Of a stretch of DNA of 37,338 nucleotides, positions 1-9,865 are shown one piece after another. Position numbers and translations under genes: made by a program. Source of the stretch: Acidobacteriota bacterium (lineage in GTDB: Bacteria; Acidobacteriota; Terriglobia; Terriglobales; Acidobacteriaceae); contig JABBOG010000039.1 of assembly GCA_019351975.1 (NCBI GenBank), positions 1 through 37,338 of the forward strand, written 5' to 3'. Under the pieces are notes generated by a model. It had not been told where the DNA came from. It ran no database searches and saw only the letters and a list, made by a program, of their open reading frames with translations. The stretch's first letter is position 1. Every line of letters begins with the position of its first letter.

Positions 1-104
1 AACCACGCAAAAGCCGCTGCAAAGAATCAAGCTATATACCTTTGGCTAATCAGCTCTAGATGAATTATTTTGCTGCCCAGCTCATTGACTGCGCTTCTGC
101 GAGA

Positions 105-2078
105 TTACTTTGATGTGTCAAGTGGCCGAGCCTGCGCAGGCTCGAGATTCAAAGGTTGCGCGGCCTCACCTTCGGTGATGATGTAGAACCTGTCGACGGC
201 GGCCGGCGGCTTGACTTGCTGCTTTGTGCCGTCCGGCCAGCGGATCTCGATTCCATCGATTTTCGTGGCGGTGCCCAGACCAAAGTGTGGCCGCTGATCG
301 TGGCTCGAAGCATAGCTGCCGCCGGCAAGTACATCAGCACGTTGTCGGAATCCGCCTGCTGTCAGGTACATGGTTGCGCCGATTGCATCGCGCGGAGAGC
401 GCGTACCGCCGATAAGCTTGAATGCGATCCAGTGGTTTGGTGTTGGAACAGGTGTGCCCGTACGCTCTTCGGCGATCTCCGGTGGAGTACCGGTAACGTT
501 GCGAAAGAGCGATGGTGTCGCATCGAGATTATTTATTACAACGTCGATCTTTCCGTCGTTGAACAGATCGCCGTAGGCCATGCCGCGTCCGGTGTCGACT
601 TTTGCAAGGCCGCTGCCTTCAACGGCGGGGACGAGATGAAAGATTCCGCGGATGTTGTGGAACAGGAGCGGACGCTGTGCCCACGTGGTGCCGAAGTTCT
701 GCGTATCCACTTGCGGGTATACGTGGCCATTGACAACAAAGAGGTCTAGCCATCCGTCGTTGTCGTAGTCAAAGAACGCGTTGCCCCAACCCAGGAAAGG
801 GACTGTGGGTTCCGCTATGCCGGCCTGGTGGGCAATATCGGTGAAGTTGGCGTTTCCGTCGTTGCGATATAGAGGGTTGTAATCATCCGAGAAGGTGGTG
901 TTGTAAATGTCGAGTCGGCCATTGTGGGTGTAATCGCCAATGCCGATACCCATGGAGGCTGTCTCGCTGCCGTTTTCGTTGAGGGCGTATCCGCTGGCGA
1001 AGGAGTCGTCTTCGAAGGAGCCGTTGCCCTTATTTACATAGAGATAGCTTGGGGTTGAATCGTCGGCGACAAGGAGGTCCAGCTTGCCATCATTGTTAAT
1101 GTCGGCAAAGAGCGATGCCAGACCGTAGTACGTCGACTTATCGGCGACGCCGGCTTTGATGCTGACATCCGTGAAGGTTCCGTCGCCGTTGTTATGGAAA
1201 AGGTGGTCCGGCTCGCCTTTCAGACCGCGTGGACCGCACATCACCTGGATACCACGAAAGGTGCATGGTGTGGATGTCTGGTTTTCCTGCTGGATCAGGT
1301 CAGCGAGCGCAATATGAACGTATCCGGGGACGAAGAGATCGAGGCGACCGTCGCCGTCGTAATCTCCCCATGTGGCGCCGGTGGACCAGCCTCCAACGGT
1401 AACGCCGGCCTTCTCGGCTGCGTCGGTAAAAGTGCCGTCATGGTTGTTGTGGTAGAGCCGGTTTCCGCCATAGTTCGAGACGTATATGTCTGGCCATCCA
1501 TCATTGTCGTAGTCTCCAACGACCGCGCCAAAGCCCCATCGGTCGTTGGTGACGCCTGCCTTTTCAGCTACGTCGGTGAAGGTGCCATCGCGGTTGTTGT
1601 GAAAGAGTGCCGCGTGCGGAGGTGAGGCTTTGCCGGTGAGTGCATCCACGGTGGAACCGTTGACTAAATAGATGTCCAACCAGCCATCGTTGTCGTAGTC
1701 GAGGAGGGCTACGCCTGAGCCGATGGTCTCGAGAATGACCCGCTTTGCGGGAGAGCCCATCTTCTGTGTCCAAATCGTGAGGCCTGCTTGTTGGGCGACG
1801 TCCTGGAAGACGATGGGGCCGTACTTGACGAACCCACCAGCGGTGATGGGCCGATGCTGGTCATCAAGGACAGCAGTATGCGCTGCACCGGTGGCAACCG
1901 AGGACATGCCTAACTGAGAAGCATTTTGATTCGGTGTCTCAGCGGGAAGTTGCGCGAGGAGTGCGCATCTGCCGAGGATGAATAGTACCGATAGAAAGGA
2001 GACGGTGGCCCAATGCAGGCGAATTGTGCAGAGGATCTTTGTCATACGAGATCTGGCGATCCATACGGAAGGCTGCAT
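105..2078 (-). CDS. CRTAC1-family exported FG-GAP/UnbV repeat protein
   Basis: Predicted 657-residue exported protein. After an N-terminal hydrophobic stretch that looks like a signal peptide (about residues 22-43), it carries a series of FG-GAP/VCBS blades, each with a calcium-loop motif of the DxDxDGxxD type (for example DYDNDGWLD, DYDNDGWPD, DYDGDGRLD) followed by a phrase like LYHNNHDGTF. Residues from about 560 to 640 match the ASPIC/UnbV module, with the phrases GLGTATKIDGIEIRWPDG and GGSYASSHDQR. Such proteins fold as calcium-dependent beta-propellers at the cell surface or in the periplasm; the ligand is unknown. A second Met at residue 12 would give a more typical signal peptide, and neither start has a clear ribosome binding site. 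It ends at TAA and appears monocistronic. Confidence 0.85.
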   Translation of the reverse strand: MQPSVWIARSRMTKILCTIRLHWATVSFLSVLFILGRCALLAQLPAETPNQNASQLGMSSVATGAAHTAVLDDQHRPITAGGFVKYGPIVFQDVAQQAGLTIWTQKMGSPAKRVILETIGSGVALLDYDNDGWLDIYLVNGSTVDALTGKASPPHAALFHNNRDGTFTDVAEKAGVTNDRWGFGAVVGDYDNDGWPDIYVSNYGGNRLYHNNHDGTFTDAAEKAGVTVGGWSTGATWGDYDGDGRLDLFVPGYVHIALADLIQQENQTSTPCTFRGIQVMCGPRGLKGEPDHLFHNNGDGTFTDVSIKAGVADKSTYYGLASLFADINNDGKLDLLVADDSTPSYLYVNKGNGSFEDDSFASGYALNENGSETASMGIGIGDYTHNGRLDIYNTTFSDDYNPLYRNDGNANFTDIAHQAGIAEPTVPFLGWGNAFFDYDNDGWLDLFVVNGHVYPQVDTQNFGTTWAQRPLLFHNIRGIFHLVPAVEGSGLAKVDTGRGMAYGDLFNDGKIDVVINNLDATPSLFRNVTGTPPEIAEERTGTPVPTPNHWIAFKLIGGTRSPRDAIGATMYLTAGGFRQRADVLAGGSYASSHDQRPHFGLGTATKIDGIEIRWPDGTKQQVKPPAAVDRFYIITEGEAAQPLNLEPAQARPLDTSK

Positions 2079-2511
2079 GGTGAGCGTTGCACTTTTATAT
2101 CCATCATGCCGCTTGTGCTGGTGTTGCGGTACTATCCGTGGGGCTTATGATCCGCGTCGGAACATTCGTGCCACTTGTCTTTCCCCTTTGCTACTGTGCC
2201 GCGCAATTAGTGCCAAGTGTACCAAATGTAGCCGAACAATTCCCTGACTGCCATGGTTGCGTCTTCCTGACGATGATCGTCGCGAGGTCAAGAGCGTGAG
2301 GTCCCGGAAACGTATCAGCGGGTCTACAGCCGCGACCTCATTGTTGCTGATTTTGTGGGGTTGACCGTCGGCGTAACTTCAGATCTGTCCACAGACAGTG
2401 CGAGATGAGAGCTTACGAGTCGCTCGGCATCTGAAGTGTACGCGGCGGCTTCTCAGGTACGTACGTCCGCGATATGGTGGCACGGGGCTCGATGCGTCAG
2501 GCGAGTTGGGT
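2079..2511. other. Intergenic region with no recognised gene
   Basis: This stretch lies between the start of the CRTAC1-like gene and the end of the cytochrome remnant. It should contain the promoter of the CRTAC1-like gene. I see no convincing gene, tRNA or strong hairpin; short open frames here show no recognisable protein features. Confidence 0.4.
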
Positions 2512-2922
2512 TCATTTGAGCTGGCGAAGATAAGAGACCAGGTTTGTGAGTTGGGTGCCGTTGAACTGAGTGAGGAAAGCTCTCCGGCGACGATGGTACG
2601 CTGGATGTAATCATTGAGCGGAGCGCCGACGAGGCAGCGTGCTGTGCGTATGCCGGAAATGATATGGCAGACTCCGCAGCCGTAGGTCTGGATGATTTGC
2701 TTGCCCTGTCTAGGGTTTCCGAGTAGTGATGGAGTACGGGCGAACGCCTGAGTTACAGCCGCAGAGCATAAAGGGAGCGAGCAGGAGCGCGGGAAGCATG
2801 GTGGCTCGTTGGGTGAGGCGATTCATTTGGCCCTCTGACAGGCGACGATGAAGATAGGGCCGAGAGATCCAGAGGATTCCCATGGCGAGGGTAAAGCTGA
2901 CGAAGACGCCGAGGAGAGCCAT
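2512..2922 (-). pseudogene. Remains of a c-type cytochrome gene with an upstream membrane-protein tail
   Basis: Read on the minus strand, one frame gives a membrane stretch (GVFVSFTLAMGILW) and then, from an ATG at 2826, a lipoprotein-like leader ending LLLAPFMLCGC. This frame hits TAG at 2710-2712. In another frame the sequence continues as NPRQGKQIIQTYG and a haem-binding CGVCH motif (codons 2664-2678), then LVGAPLNDYIQRTIVAGEL. A further frame change near 2568 is needed to reach the last piece, LTQFNGTQLTNLVSYLRQLK, closed by TGA at 2512-2514. Class I cytochromes of this type have about 20-30 more residues between the last two blocks, so a deletion is likely as well. I infer a decayed cytochrome gene, perhaps once part of a terminal-oxidase cluster. 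The origin of the upstream membrane piece is unresolved. Confidence 0.6.
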
Positions 2923-3186
2923 TGAATTCGCGGCGGACGGTTGATTCGGCGTCGATCAAGTGATTGGCTGATTGGCATGGCGTGAGTGTTCCCCAGTTGT
3001 GATGGGAGGAGACGCCTACACCTCTCGCTGACTACACCAGCGAAAAGAACGGTGAAGAAATGCAGAAAGCCAGATCTTTTCGGAGTAGCTCGTTGCGTGA
3101 GAAGGCACGCTTTTTACTGAGAGGGGGTGAGTGGGAGCGTTGATATGCGACTTTTACGAGAAAACAGCGCTCTTGGGATCTGCGGT

Positions 3187-4671
3187 TTAAGGTTTCGGGA
3201 GCTTGGCTGTGCTCCAGCCGCCGCCAAGTGCTTCAAAGAGTTGGACGCTGGCGGTCGCCTGGCGCGCGGCGATGTTGATCGTCGTGCGCTGATCGGCAAG
3301 CAGGGTAGTTTGCACGGTGATGACCTGAAGGTAATCGGCGAGACCGGTGGTATAGAGGTGTGTCGATAGATCGAGGGACTGCTGTGCGTCGGAGACGGCG
3401 TTGGCCTGCTGACGCGCTTCTCGTTCGAGGATGCGTACGGCAGCGAGGTTGTCCTCGACCTCTTGAAAGGCTTGCAGGACGGACTCGCGGTAGTTGGCGG
3501 TGCTCTGGTTATAGGATGCGATGGTTTCTGCTTTGACGGCGCGGCGACGACCGGCATCGAAGATGAGTTCGCTGGCGGAGGCACCGAGGGACCAGAGAGA
3601 GCTTGGGCCCTGGATAAAGGTGCCGATCGCGGCGCTCTCGAACCCGCCGTCGGCGTTGAGGTTGAGGTTTGGATAGAAGGCTGCCTGGGCGATGCCGATT
3701 TGGGCGTTAGCGGAGTCAATGCGGCGCTCCGCTGCTGCGATGTCAGGACGGCGCTCGAGCAGGTCAGAGGGAAGACCTGCGGGGATGGGTGGGATGACGA
3801 GCTTGAGAGGCTGAGCGTGCAGGCTGAACGAGGAGGCAGGGACGCCAATAAGCGTTGCGATGGCGTCTTCGTATTGAGAGCGCGCAACGCCGATGTCGGT
3901 ATCCTGCGCGATGGTCTGGTCCAGGAGGGTCTGGGCGAGGGCAAGATCTGCCTGCGACGAGAGGCCATGCGTGAAGCGCAGCGTGGTGAGATGAACGTAC
4001 TTCTGATAAGCGGTGACGGTGTCGTCGAGAAGCTGCTGTTGGGAGTCAAGGGCGCGGAGTTGGAAGTAGTCGACGGCGAGTTCGGCCTGAAGGCTGAGGG
4101 TGGCGTAGGCAAGGTCTGCGCTGGAGGCCTGCGAGAGAGCAGCGGAAGACTGAACTTGACGCCGGATGCTACCCCAGAGGTCAGGATTCCACGAGGCCTG
4201 ACCTTCGAGAGTCATGTCGCTGTAGGTGGTGACCTGGTTGGGGAAGCGGAAGGGGCGATTGCCTGAGAGATGGTTGCGAGTGCCGGCGGCACCGAGGCCG
4301 AGGGTGGGAAAGAGGCCGGAACGATCAAGTTTGATCTGCTGACCGGAACGAACATAGGCCTGGTAGGCAGCTTGGAGGGTTTGATTGGCGACAGCGACGT
4401 TGGCTTCGAGGGTGTTAAGCTCGGCGTCATCGTAGAGCTTCCACCAATATGGTTGAATCTGTTGCGGCGTGCCGGGCGTAGCTTGCTTCCACGTGCCATT
4501 CGGTGGATTGGGTGGCGGCATGACAACTGTAGCCGTGGTGGCGGGTACTTTGTAGGCGGGAGGGACTGGCGCAGAGGGGCGCTTGTAGTTGGGGCCGACC
4601 ATGCAGCCAGCGAGCGCAAGGAGGCTCAGGGTCGCCGCGGTGTTGCTGGCGAAGCGGGGGCATACCCTCAT
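3187..4671 (-). CDS. RND efflux outer-membrane factor lipoprotein (NodT/OprM family)
   Basis: Predicted 494-residue TolC-like outer-membrane channel of a tripartite efflux pump. The N-terminus is a lipoprotein signal with lipobox LALAGC followed by MVGPNYKRP, the usual start of mature NodT/OprM proteins. Two outer-membrane-efflux repeats follow (about residues 80-270 and 290-485). They include typical phrases such as DLLERRPDIAAAERRIDSAN and YPNLNLNADGG, and the closing region has LGGGW. Length is normal for the family. It is the last gene of the efflux operon; its ATG overlaps the TGA of the adaptor gene by 4 bases (ATGA), so the two are translationally coupled. Confidence 0.95.
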   Translation of the reverse strand: MRVCPRFASNTAATLSLLALAGCMVGPNYKRPSAPVPPAYKVPATTATVVMPPPNPPNGTWKQATPGTPQQIQPYWWKLYDDAELNTLEANVAVANQTLQAAYQAYVRSGQQIKLDRSGLFPTLGLGAAGTRNHLSGNRPFRFPNQVTTYSDMTLEGQASWNPDLWGSIRRQVQSSAALSQASSADLAYATLSLQAELAVDYFQLRALDSQQQLLDDTVTAYQKYVHLTTLRFTHGLSSQADLALAQTLLDQTIAQDTDIGVARSQYEDAIATLIGVPASSFSLHAQPLKLVIPPIPAGLPSDLLERRPDIAAAERRIDSANAQIGIAQAAFYPNLNLNADGGFESAAIGTFIQGPSSLWSLGASASELIFDAGRRRAVKAETIASYNQSTANYRESVLQAFQEVEDNLAAVRILEREARQQANAVSDAQQSLDLSTHLYTTGLADYLQVITVQTTLLADQRTTINIAARQATASVQLFEALGGGWSTAKLPKP

Positions 4672-5903
4672 GCCTTGCCTCCGCTGCCTTGCTGAGGCTG
4701 GGGTTGTACGACGTTAACGGGCTCGTTGTCGATGATTGAATCGGGAGGATTCTGGATGACCTGTGAGGTGGAGTCAAGGCCGTGTACGACTTGTACGATC
4801 TTGCCGTCGTCATCGCCGAGGATGACAGGGATGAGCCTGGCGACGGTTTCGCCGTTTGCGGCGTGAACCACGGTGGCGATGCGCAGCCCCTCTGAGCGGA
4901 ACATCAGGGCAGAGGTAGGTACCATCAGGGTGGGAGCGCCGGACTTCAGGTGGAAGTGGACAGCGGTGTAGCTGCCGGGTGTGAGGAGATTCTTGCGGTT
5001 GTCGTAATCGACTTCGACAAGCAGCGTGCGGGAGGCGGGATCGATGTATTTAGCGGTACGGACGATCCGCGCGGGGAAGGATTTCCCGGGATATTCGTTG
5101 AAGGTGAGGTCGGCGATCATGCCGGGTTTGGTGGCGCCGCCGTAGGCTTGCGGGACGGCGACGTAGACGCGCAGGGTATTGACGGCGGCCATGTGGAAGA
5201 GTTGGGAGCCTGCGCCGCCGTCGCTGCCAGCGGTGATGAGTTGGCCGATGTCAATGTTGCGGGCGGTGATCACGCCGTCGAAGGGAGCGTAGATCTTTTC
5301 GAAGCTTTGCAGTTTCTCGAGCCGCTCCACGTTGGCTTGAGCGGCCTGCACCGAAGAGGCGGACGCTTCAGAGGTGCTTGCGGCTGTATCGGTTTGTTCT
5401 TTGGAGACGGCGGAGGTGGGGAGAAGATCCTTGTAACGGTTGGCGGTGATGTCGGCGATCTTGGAGTTGGTTTTGGCTGTGACGAGATCGGCACGGGCTT
5501 GGAGGAGCTGCTTGTCGAGCTCGGGCGTGCTGATGACGGCGAGGAGCGTTCCTTTGCGGACGTGCGCGCCGATGTCGTAGTACCACTTGAGGAGGTAGCC
5601 GTCGGTGCGCGCGTAGATTGGAGAGTCGGTGTAGGCGTAGATGTTGCCGGGAAGGACGACGTCGAGGACAGGTGCCCCGGCCTGGGGTGCATTGGCGATG
5701 ACGTCGGGCGCGGCAAGTCTGTTAGTGTCGGCGGCGAGGGTCTTTTCGGCGCGAACGCGGGGAAGGATACCAAAGACGGCGATCAGCGTGGCGGCGACGA
5801 GGAGAATGAGAACTCCGATGAGAGCAGAGCGGCCTGTGATGGGCTTTTGCCTGGCGGCGGCGTCGGCCTGGTGTTTGATTTGCTGCTGAAGTTTCTCGTC
5901 CAT
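4668..5903 (-). CDS. RND efflux periplasmic adaptor (HlyD/MexA-type membrane fusion protein)
   Basis: Predicted 411-residue adaptor linking the inner-membrane permease to the outer-membrane channel. A short cytoplasmic N-terminus is followed by one membrane anchor (about residues 25-48). A lipoyl-like half motif comes next (YARTDGYLLKWYYDIGAHV, about 95-115), then a coiled-coil hairpin (about 120-200), the second lipoyl half (YAPFDGVITARNIDIG, about 208-225) and a beta-barrel domain. The C-terminus is rich in Gln and Pro. The start is supported by AGGAGG six bases upstream of the ATG. It sits 40 bases after the permease gene and overlaps the outer-membrane factor gene by 4 bases. Confidence 0.95.
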   Translation of the reverse strand: MDEKLQQQIKHQADAAARQKPITGRSALIGVLILLVAATLIAVFGILPRVRAEKTLAADTNRLAAPDVIANAPQAGAPVLDVVLPGNIYAYTDSPIYARTDGYLLKWYYDIGAHVRKGTLLAVISTPELDKQLLQARADLVTAKTNSKIADITANRYKDLLPTSAVSKEQTDTAASTSEASASSVQAAQANVERLEKLQSFEKIYAPFDGVITARNIDIGQLITAGSDGGAGSQLFHMAAVNTLRVYVAVPQAYGGATKPGMIADLTFNEYPGKSFPARIVRTAKYIDPASRTLLVEVDYDNRKNLLTPGSYTAVHFHLKSGAPTLMVPTSALMFRSEGLRIATVVHAANGETVARLIPVILGDDDGKIVQVVHGLDSTSQVIQNPPDSIIDNEPVNVVQPQPQQGSGGKA

Positions 5904-5943
5904 GTGCTGCCTCCTGAAGCGGGCGTGTTACGGGTATTCGATG

Positions 5944-8900
5944 TTAGTGCGACGGTTGCGATGGTGTGGCGTCTTCAGCAGCGGGCCGCTGCTTTGGCTT
6001 GTCGTCGCGGTGCATGACGCTGAAGAAGGTGGGAACGAAAAGTAGGGTAGCGACGGTGGCGAAGAGCAGGCCGCCGATGACGGCTCGGCCTAGAGGCGCG
6101 TTCTGCTCGCCGCCGTCGCCCAGGCCGAGTGCCATGGGAACCATGCCGATGATCATGGCGAGAGCTGTCATGACAACGGGGCGGAAGCGTGTGAAGCCGG
6201 CGACGAGCGCGGCTTCGTGAGCGTCCGCGGAGACGTCATCGAGTTGCTCCTTGGCAAAGCTGACGACGAGAATCGAGTTGGCTGTAGCGACGCCCATGCA
6301 CATGATGGAGCCAGTGAGAGCCGGTACGCTAAGGTGCGTATGCGTGACGAAGAGGAACCACACGATGCCACAGAGCGCTGCTGGAAGGGCGGCGATGATG
6401 ATGAACGGATCGAGCCACGATTGGAAGTTGACGACGATGAGCAGGTAGACGAGAAGAATCGAGAAGAGCAGGCCGAAGAACAGACCCTTGAATGAGGTAG
6501 CCATGGTGAGGACCTGGCCGCGCACAGCGATTTCGGAGCCTCGTGGGAGCTCCTTGCGGTGCCTGTCGATGATCTTTTCCATGGCGAGGTCGACGCTGTG
6601 GAGGTCGGTGTGCGCGAAGCTGCCGTAGATGTCGATGACGGGTTGGATGTCGTAGTGGCTGACGGTGGCAAGCTCTTCGCCAGCGGTGAAGTGTGCGACA
6701 CTGCCCATGACCTGAATGGGCTTGGCGATGTCCTGATAACTCGCGCCGGGTGTGCTTCCGTTGACGCGATACGCCAACTCGGTAGCCGAAGGTGTGTCGA
6801 CAGGGTGACCGGCTTGGACGGTGTTGGAAGGGGTGATTGGAATGTTTTTGACGTCCTGCAGGTTATCCATGTCGTACTGCGGACTTTGGACGGCGATGGG
6901 GTAGCTGACACCATTACGGGGATCGAGCCAGAAGGTTGGCGCTGTCTGGAAGCTGCCGCTGAGGGCTACAAGGAGGCTGCTGGCGACGTCTCGCTGGGAG
7001 AGGCCAATGTCCTGCGCGCGGGAGCGGTCGACATCGATGAAGAAGCGCGGGTAATTCGAAGACTGCTGGATACGGAGGTCGGTGGCTCCAGGGACGTGCT
7101 GGAAGTCTTGCAGGAGGCGCTCGGCAAATTGATGATTTTCGGTCAGCTTCTGACCGACGACTTGTACGTCAAGAGGAGCGGGTAGGCCGAAGTTGAGGAT
7201 CTGGGTGACCATGTCGACGGGCAGCGTGTAAAAGCTGGTTCCGGGGAACTTGGCGGTGAGGTTGGCCTTGAGCTTTTCGACGTAGGCCTCGGTGGGGTGG
7301 TGATCCTCAGCGAGTGAGACGGTGATGTCGGCGTCTGAAGGGCCGATGGGCGCGGAGGTGCTGTAGGACAGGTTCAGGCCGCTGTAGGGGATGCCGATAT
7401 TGTCGATGATGGAGACGAGTTCTTTTTGTGGGATTTCACGCCGAATCTCCTGTTCGACCTGGTCGCAGATGTCGGCAGTATTTTCGATACGGGTGCCGGT
7501 GTGGGCGCGCATGTGGAGGAGAAACTGGCCGCTGTCGACGGAGGGGAAGAAGTCTTCGCCGAGCCAGGGGAAGAGTAGCGCCGCCGAGCCGATGCTGAAG
7601 ACGAAGAAGAGGATAAGGAAGATGGTGCTGTATGTGAGGCAGAGTTTAAGCACTCGTTCGTAGCCGAGGCGAAGCTTTTCAAATTGACGCTCGAAGGCGA
7701 GTTGGAGGCGCGTGAGCGGATTTCGGCTATTTGCCTTTTGCTGTTCAGCCTCATGATTGTGGGGCTTGAGCAGGTACTTTGCCATAGTGGGAACAATGGT
7801 TCGGGAGAGGAAGTACGACGCGAGCATCGCAAAGACGACGGCTTCGGCGAGCGGAACGAAGAGGTATTTTGCGACACCGCTCAGGAAAAACATTGGCACA
7901 AAGACGATGCAGATTGAGATGGTGGAGACGAAGGCTGGAACGGCGATCTGGGCAGCGCCTTCGAGGATGGCCTGCTCGGTCTCCATACCCGTTTCGAGAT
8001 TGCGGTTGACGTTTTCGATCTCGACGGTGGCGTCGTCAACGAGGATACCGACAGCGAGGGCGAGACCACCGAGAGTCATGATGTTGATGGTCTGGCCGAG
8101 CGCGCTGAGGAGAATGATGGAGGTAAGGATCGACAACGGAATTGAGACGGCAATGATGAGGGTGCTGCGCCAGCTTCCGAGGAACAGCAGAATCATGAGG
8201 CCGGTAAGGCAGGCTGCGATGAGGGCCTCGCGAACGACACCGTCGATGGCTCCGCGAACGAAGACGGATTGGTCAGAGAGCGGTGTGATGCGGAGGGCGC
8301 GCGGGAGTGAAGCAGAGATTGCTGGGAGTTTGGCGCGGACACTGCTGATGATGTCGAGTGTAGAAGAGTTGCCGGTTTTAAGGATGGTGAGCAGGGATGC
8401 GCGCTGGCCGTTGACGTGCACGATGTTGGTTTGCGGCGGATATCCGTCGCGGACGTGGGCTACGTCGCGGATGTAAACGATGGCACCGTTCACCTCTTTG
8501 ATCGGCAGGTTGTTCAACTCGGCCATGGTGAGAGGAGCACTGTTAGTGTCCATCTCGTACTCAAAAGTGCCGATTTTGGCGGTACCCGAAGGTAGGATGA
8601 GGTTTTGTGCGGAGATGGCATTGACGACGTCGTTGGGCGAAAGACCGCGCGCCTGCAGCGCAGGAATATTAAGGTCAACCTGCACCTGGCGTTGCTTGCC
8701 ACCGTACGGAAAGGGGATGGACGCGCCTTCAACGCTGGCGAGACCGGTGCGGACAAAGTTGACGCCAATGTCGTAGAGTTGCTGCTCGGATAAGCCCTGA
8801 CCGGATAGACCGAGCTGGAGAATGGGAACGCTGGAGGCGTTGTATTGAATGATGAGCGGCGGCGTGGTTCCCGGCGGTAGCTGCTTGAGCTGCGTCTGTG

Positions 8901-9237
8901 AGATCGCAGTGACCTGCGCAACGGCGGCGGCAATGTTCGCTGTCGGCTGAAAGAAGACTTTGATGACCGCGATGCTATTGAGCGAGTTCGATTCAATGTG
9001 CTCTATGTCGTTAACCGTCGTAGTCATGGCACGCTCGGACGGCGTAACGATTCGGTTGGCCATGTCGGCGGGAGACAGGCCAGTGTAGTTCCAGACGACG
9101 CTGACGACGGGTATGTTGATGTTTGGGAAGATGTCGACGGGAGTATTGACGATCGCGAGCGGACCGAGGATCAGCAAAAGGATAGAGAGGACGACGAAAG
9201 TATAAGGACGCCGGAGCGCCAGACGAACAATCCACAT
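5944..9237 (-). CDS. RND multidrug efflux permease (AcrB/HAE family)
   Basis: Predicted 1097-residue inner-membrane proton/substrate antiporter. It begins with the first transmembrane segment (RRPYTFVVLSILLLILGPLA) and the porter-domain phrase VDIFPNINIPVV. It then has the duplicated layout of RND pumps, with two large periplasmic loops and two six-helix bundles. The proton-relay aspartate pair is present in TM4 (GILVDDATVEIEN). The second half has matching segments near residues 900-1080, including GMVPMALGLGDGG. Length is a little above AcrB but normal for acidobacterial members. An AAGGGGA site about 8 bases before the ATG lies in the end of the tetR gene. The substrate cannot be read from sequence; the lack of metal-site Met clusters argues for organic compounds rather than metals. 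Confidence 0.95.
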   Translation of the reverse strand: MWIVRLALRRPYTFVVLSILLLILGPLAIVNTPVDIFPNINIPVVSVVWNYTGLSPADMANRIVTPSERAMTTTVNDIEHIESNSLNSIAVIKVFFQPTANIAAAVAQVTAISQTQLKQLPPGTTPPLIIQYNASSVPILQLGLSGQGLSEQQLYDIGVNFVRTGLASVEGASIPFPYGGKQRQVQVDLNIPALQARGLSPNDVVNAISAQNLILPSGTAKIGTFEYEMDTNSAPLTMAELNNLPIKEVNGAIVYIRDVAHVRDGYPPQTNIVHVNGQRASLLTILKTGNSSTLDIISSVRAKLPAISASLPRALRITPLSDQSVFVRGAIDGVVREALIAACLTGLMILLFLGSWRSTLIIAVSIPLSILTSIILLSALGQTINIMTLGGLALAVGILVDDATVEIENVNRNLETGMETEQAILEGAAQIAVPAFVSTISICIVFVPMFFLSGVAKYLFVPLAEAVVFAMLASYFLSRTIVPTMAKYLLKPHNHEAEQQKANSRNPLTRLQLAFERQFEKLRLGYERVLKLCLTYSTIFLILFFVFSIGSAALLFPWLGEDFFPSVDSGQFLLHMRAHTGTRIENTADICDQVEQEIRREIPQKELVSIIDNIGIPYSGLNLSYSTSAPIGPSDADITVSLAEDHHPTEAYVEKLKANLTAKFPGTSFYTLPVDMVTQILNFGLPAPLDVQVVGQKLTENHQFAERLLQDFQHVPGATDLRIQQSSNYPRFFIDVDRSRAQDIGLSQRDVASSLLVALSGSFQTAPTFWLDPRNGVSYPIAVQSPQYDMDNLQDVKNIPITPSNTVQAGHPVDTPSATELAYRVNGSTPGASYQDIAKPIQVMGSVAHFTAGEELATVSHYDIQPVIDIYGSFAHTDLHSVDLAMEKIIDRHRKELPRGSEIAVRGQVLTMATSFKGLFFGLLFSILLVYLLIVVNFQSWLDPFIIIAALPAALCGIVWFLFVTHTHLSVPALTGSIMCMGVATANSILVVSFAKEQLDDVSADAHEAALVAGFTRFRPVVMTALAMIIGMVPMALGLGDGGEQNAPLGRAVIGGLLFATVATLLFVPTFFSVMHRDDKPKQRPAAEDATPSQPSH

Positions 9238-9240
9238 GAA

Positions 9241-9861
9241 TCAGATCCCCTTCTGCGCGACGAGGAACGCGGCGGGTTGGGCGACGGTGCCGTGGGCAGT
9301 CAGGAACGGGGCGAGGAGTTCGCATGCTTCGCGTCGCGCTGCCTGAAAGGGCCGGTTGCTCTGCTCGATAAGACTGAGCGCTTGAGCGCCTTCGAGGAGC
9401 AGCGCGAGGGTATCGGCGAGGTGATCGGGCTGGGGGACGCCGCTCTTGCGTAGGAGCGCGAGGAGTCGTTTGCGGATGAGTTGTTTCGCTTCAGCGGCGA
9501 TCTCGCGGACTTCTGCGAGTGTGCCACCCATCTCGTTCGTGGCTTTTAGGAATGCGCAGCCGTGAAAGGTGCCTCTGTCGGCCTTTTGGGACATCCAGTC
9601 GAAGACTTCGAGGACTTGAGTTTTGGATGGAGCTCTTTCTCGGAGGTAGATATCTAGATACGCTTCGCGGCTTTCGAGACGCCAACGCATACAGTGCAGC
9701 AGGAGAACCTCCTTGGATTTGAAGTGCTGATAGACGGTGACCTTGGTGATGTGGGCAGTTTCCGCGATGAGATCCATACTCACGTTATAGAAGCCGCGGT
9801 CGAGGAAGAGGTCTGCGGCGGACTGAACGATCTTCTGGGTGGTCTGGAGCTTCGAGCGCAT
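9241..9861 (-). CDS. TetR/AcrR-family repressor of the efflux operon
   Basis: Predicted 206-residue regulator. Residues about 5-55 form the TetR helix-turn-helix, with the recognition region MDLIAETAHITKVTVYQHF followed by KSKEVLL. The remaining helical domain would bind an inducer and form the dimer. It is the first gene of the operon; its stop is only three bases before the permease ATG. TetR proteins placed this way usually repress their own operon and are released by a pump substrate. The ATG lies about 5 bases downstream of a palindrome overlapping the promoter (see the regulatory entry). No clear ribosome binding site precedes the ATG, so translation may start on a very short leader. 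Confidence 0.92.
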   Translation of the reverse strand: MRSKLQTTQKIVQSAADLFLDRGFYNVSMDLIAETAHITKVTVYQHFKSKEVLLLHCMRWRLESREAYLDIYLRERAPSKTQVLEVFDWMSQKADRGTFHGCAFLKATNEMGGTLAEVREIAAEAKQLIRKRLLALLRKSGVPQPDHLADTLALLLEGAQALSLIEQSNRPFQAARREACELLAPFLTAHGTVAQPAAFLVAQKGI

Positions 9862-9865
9862 AAGT

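Noticed and set aside
53-59. GCTCTAG like the ends of the inverted-repeat elements
   Set aside because: No partner end lies within reach inside the window and the flanking bases do not match either element.
3095-3115. GCGTG-loop-CACGC followed by TTTTT on the plus strand
   Set aside because: It resembles an intrinsic terminator, but no plus-strand gene leads into it, and it would not work for the minus-strand efflux operon.
4950-6017. Plus-strand open frame of 355 codons
   Set aside because: It is antisense to the efflux adaptor gene, which has full domain support; the antisense protein has no recognisable features.
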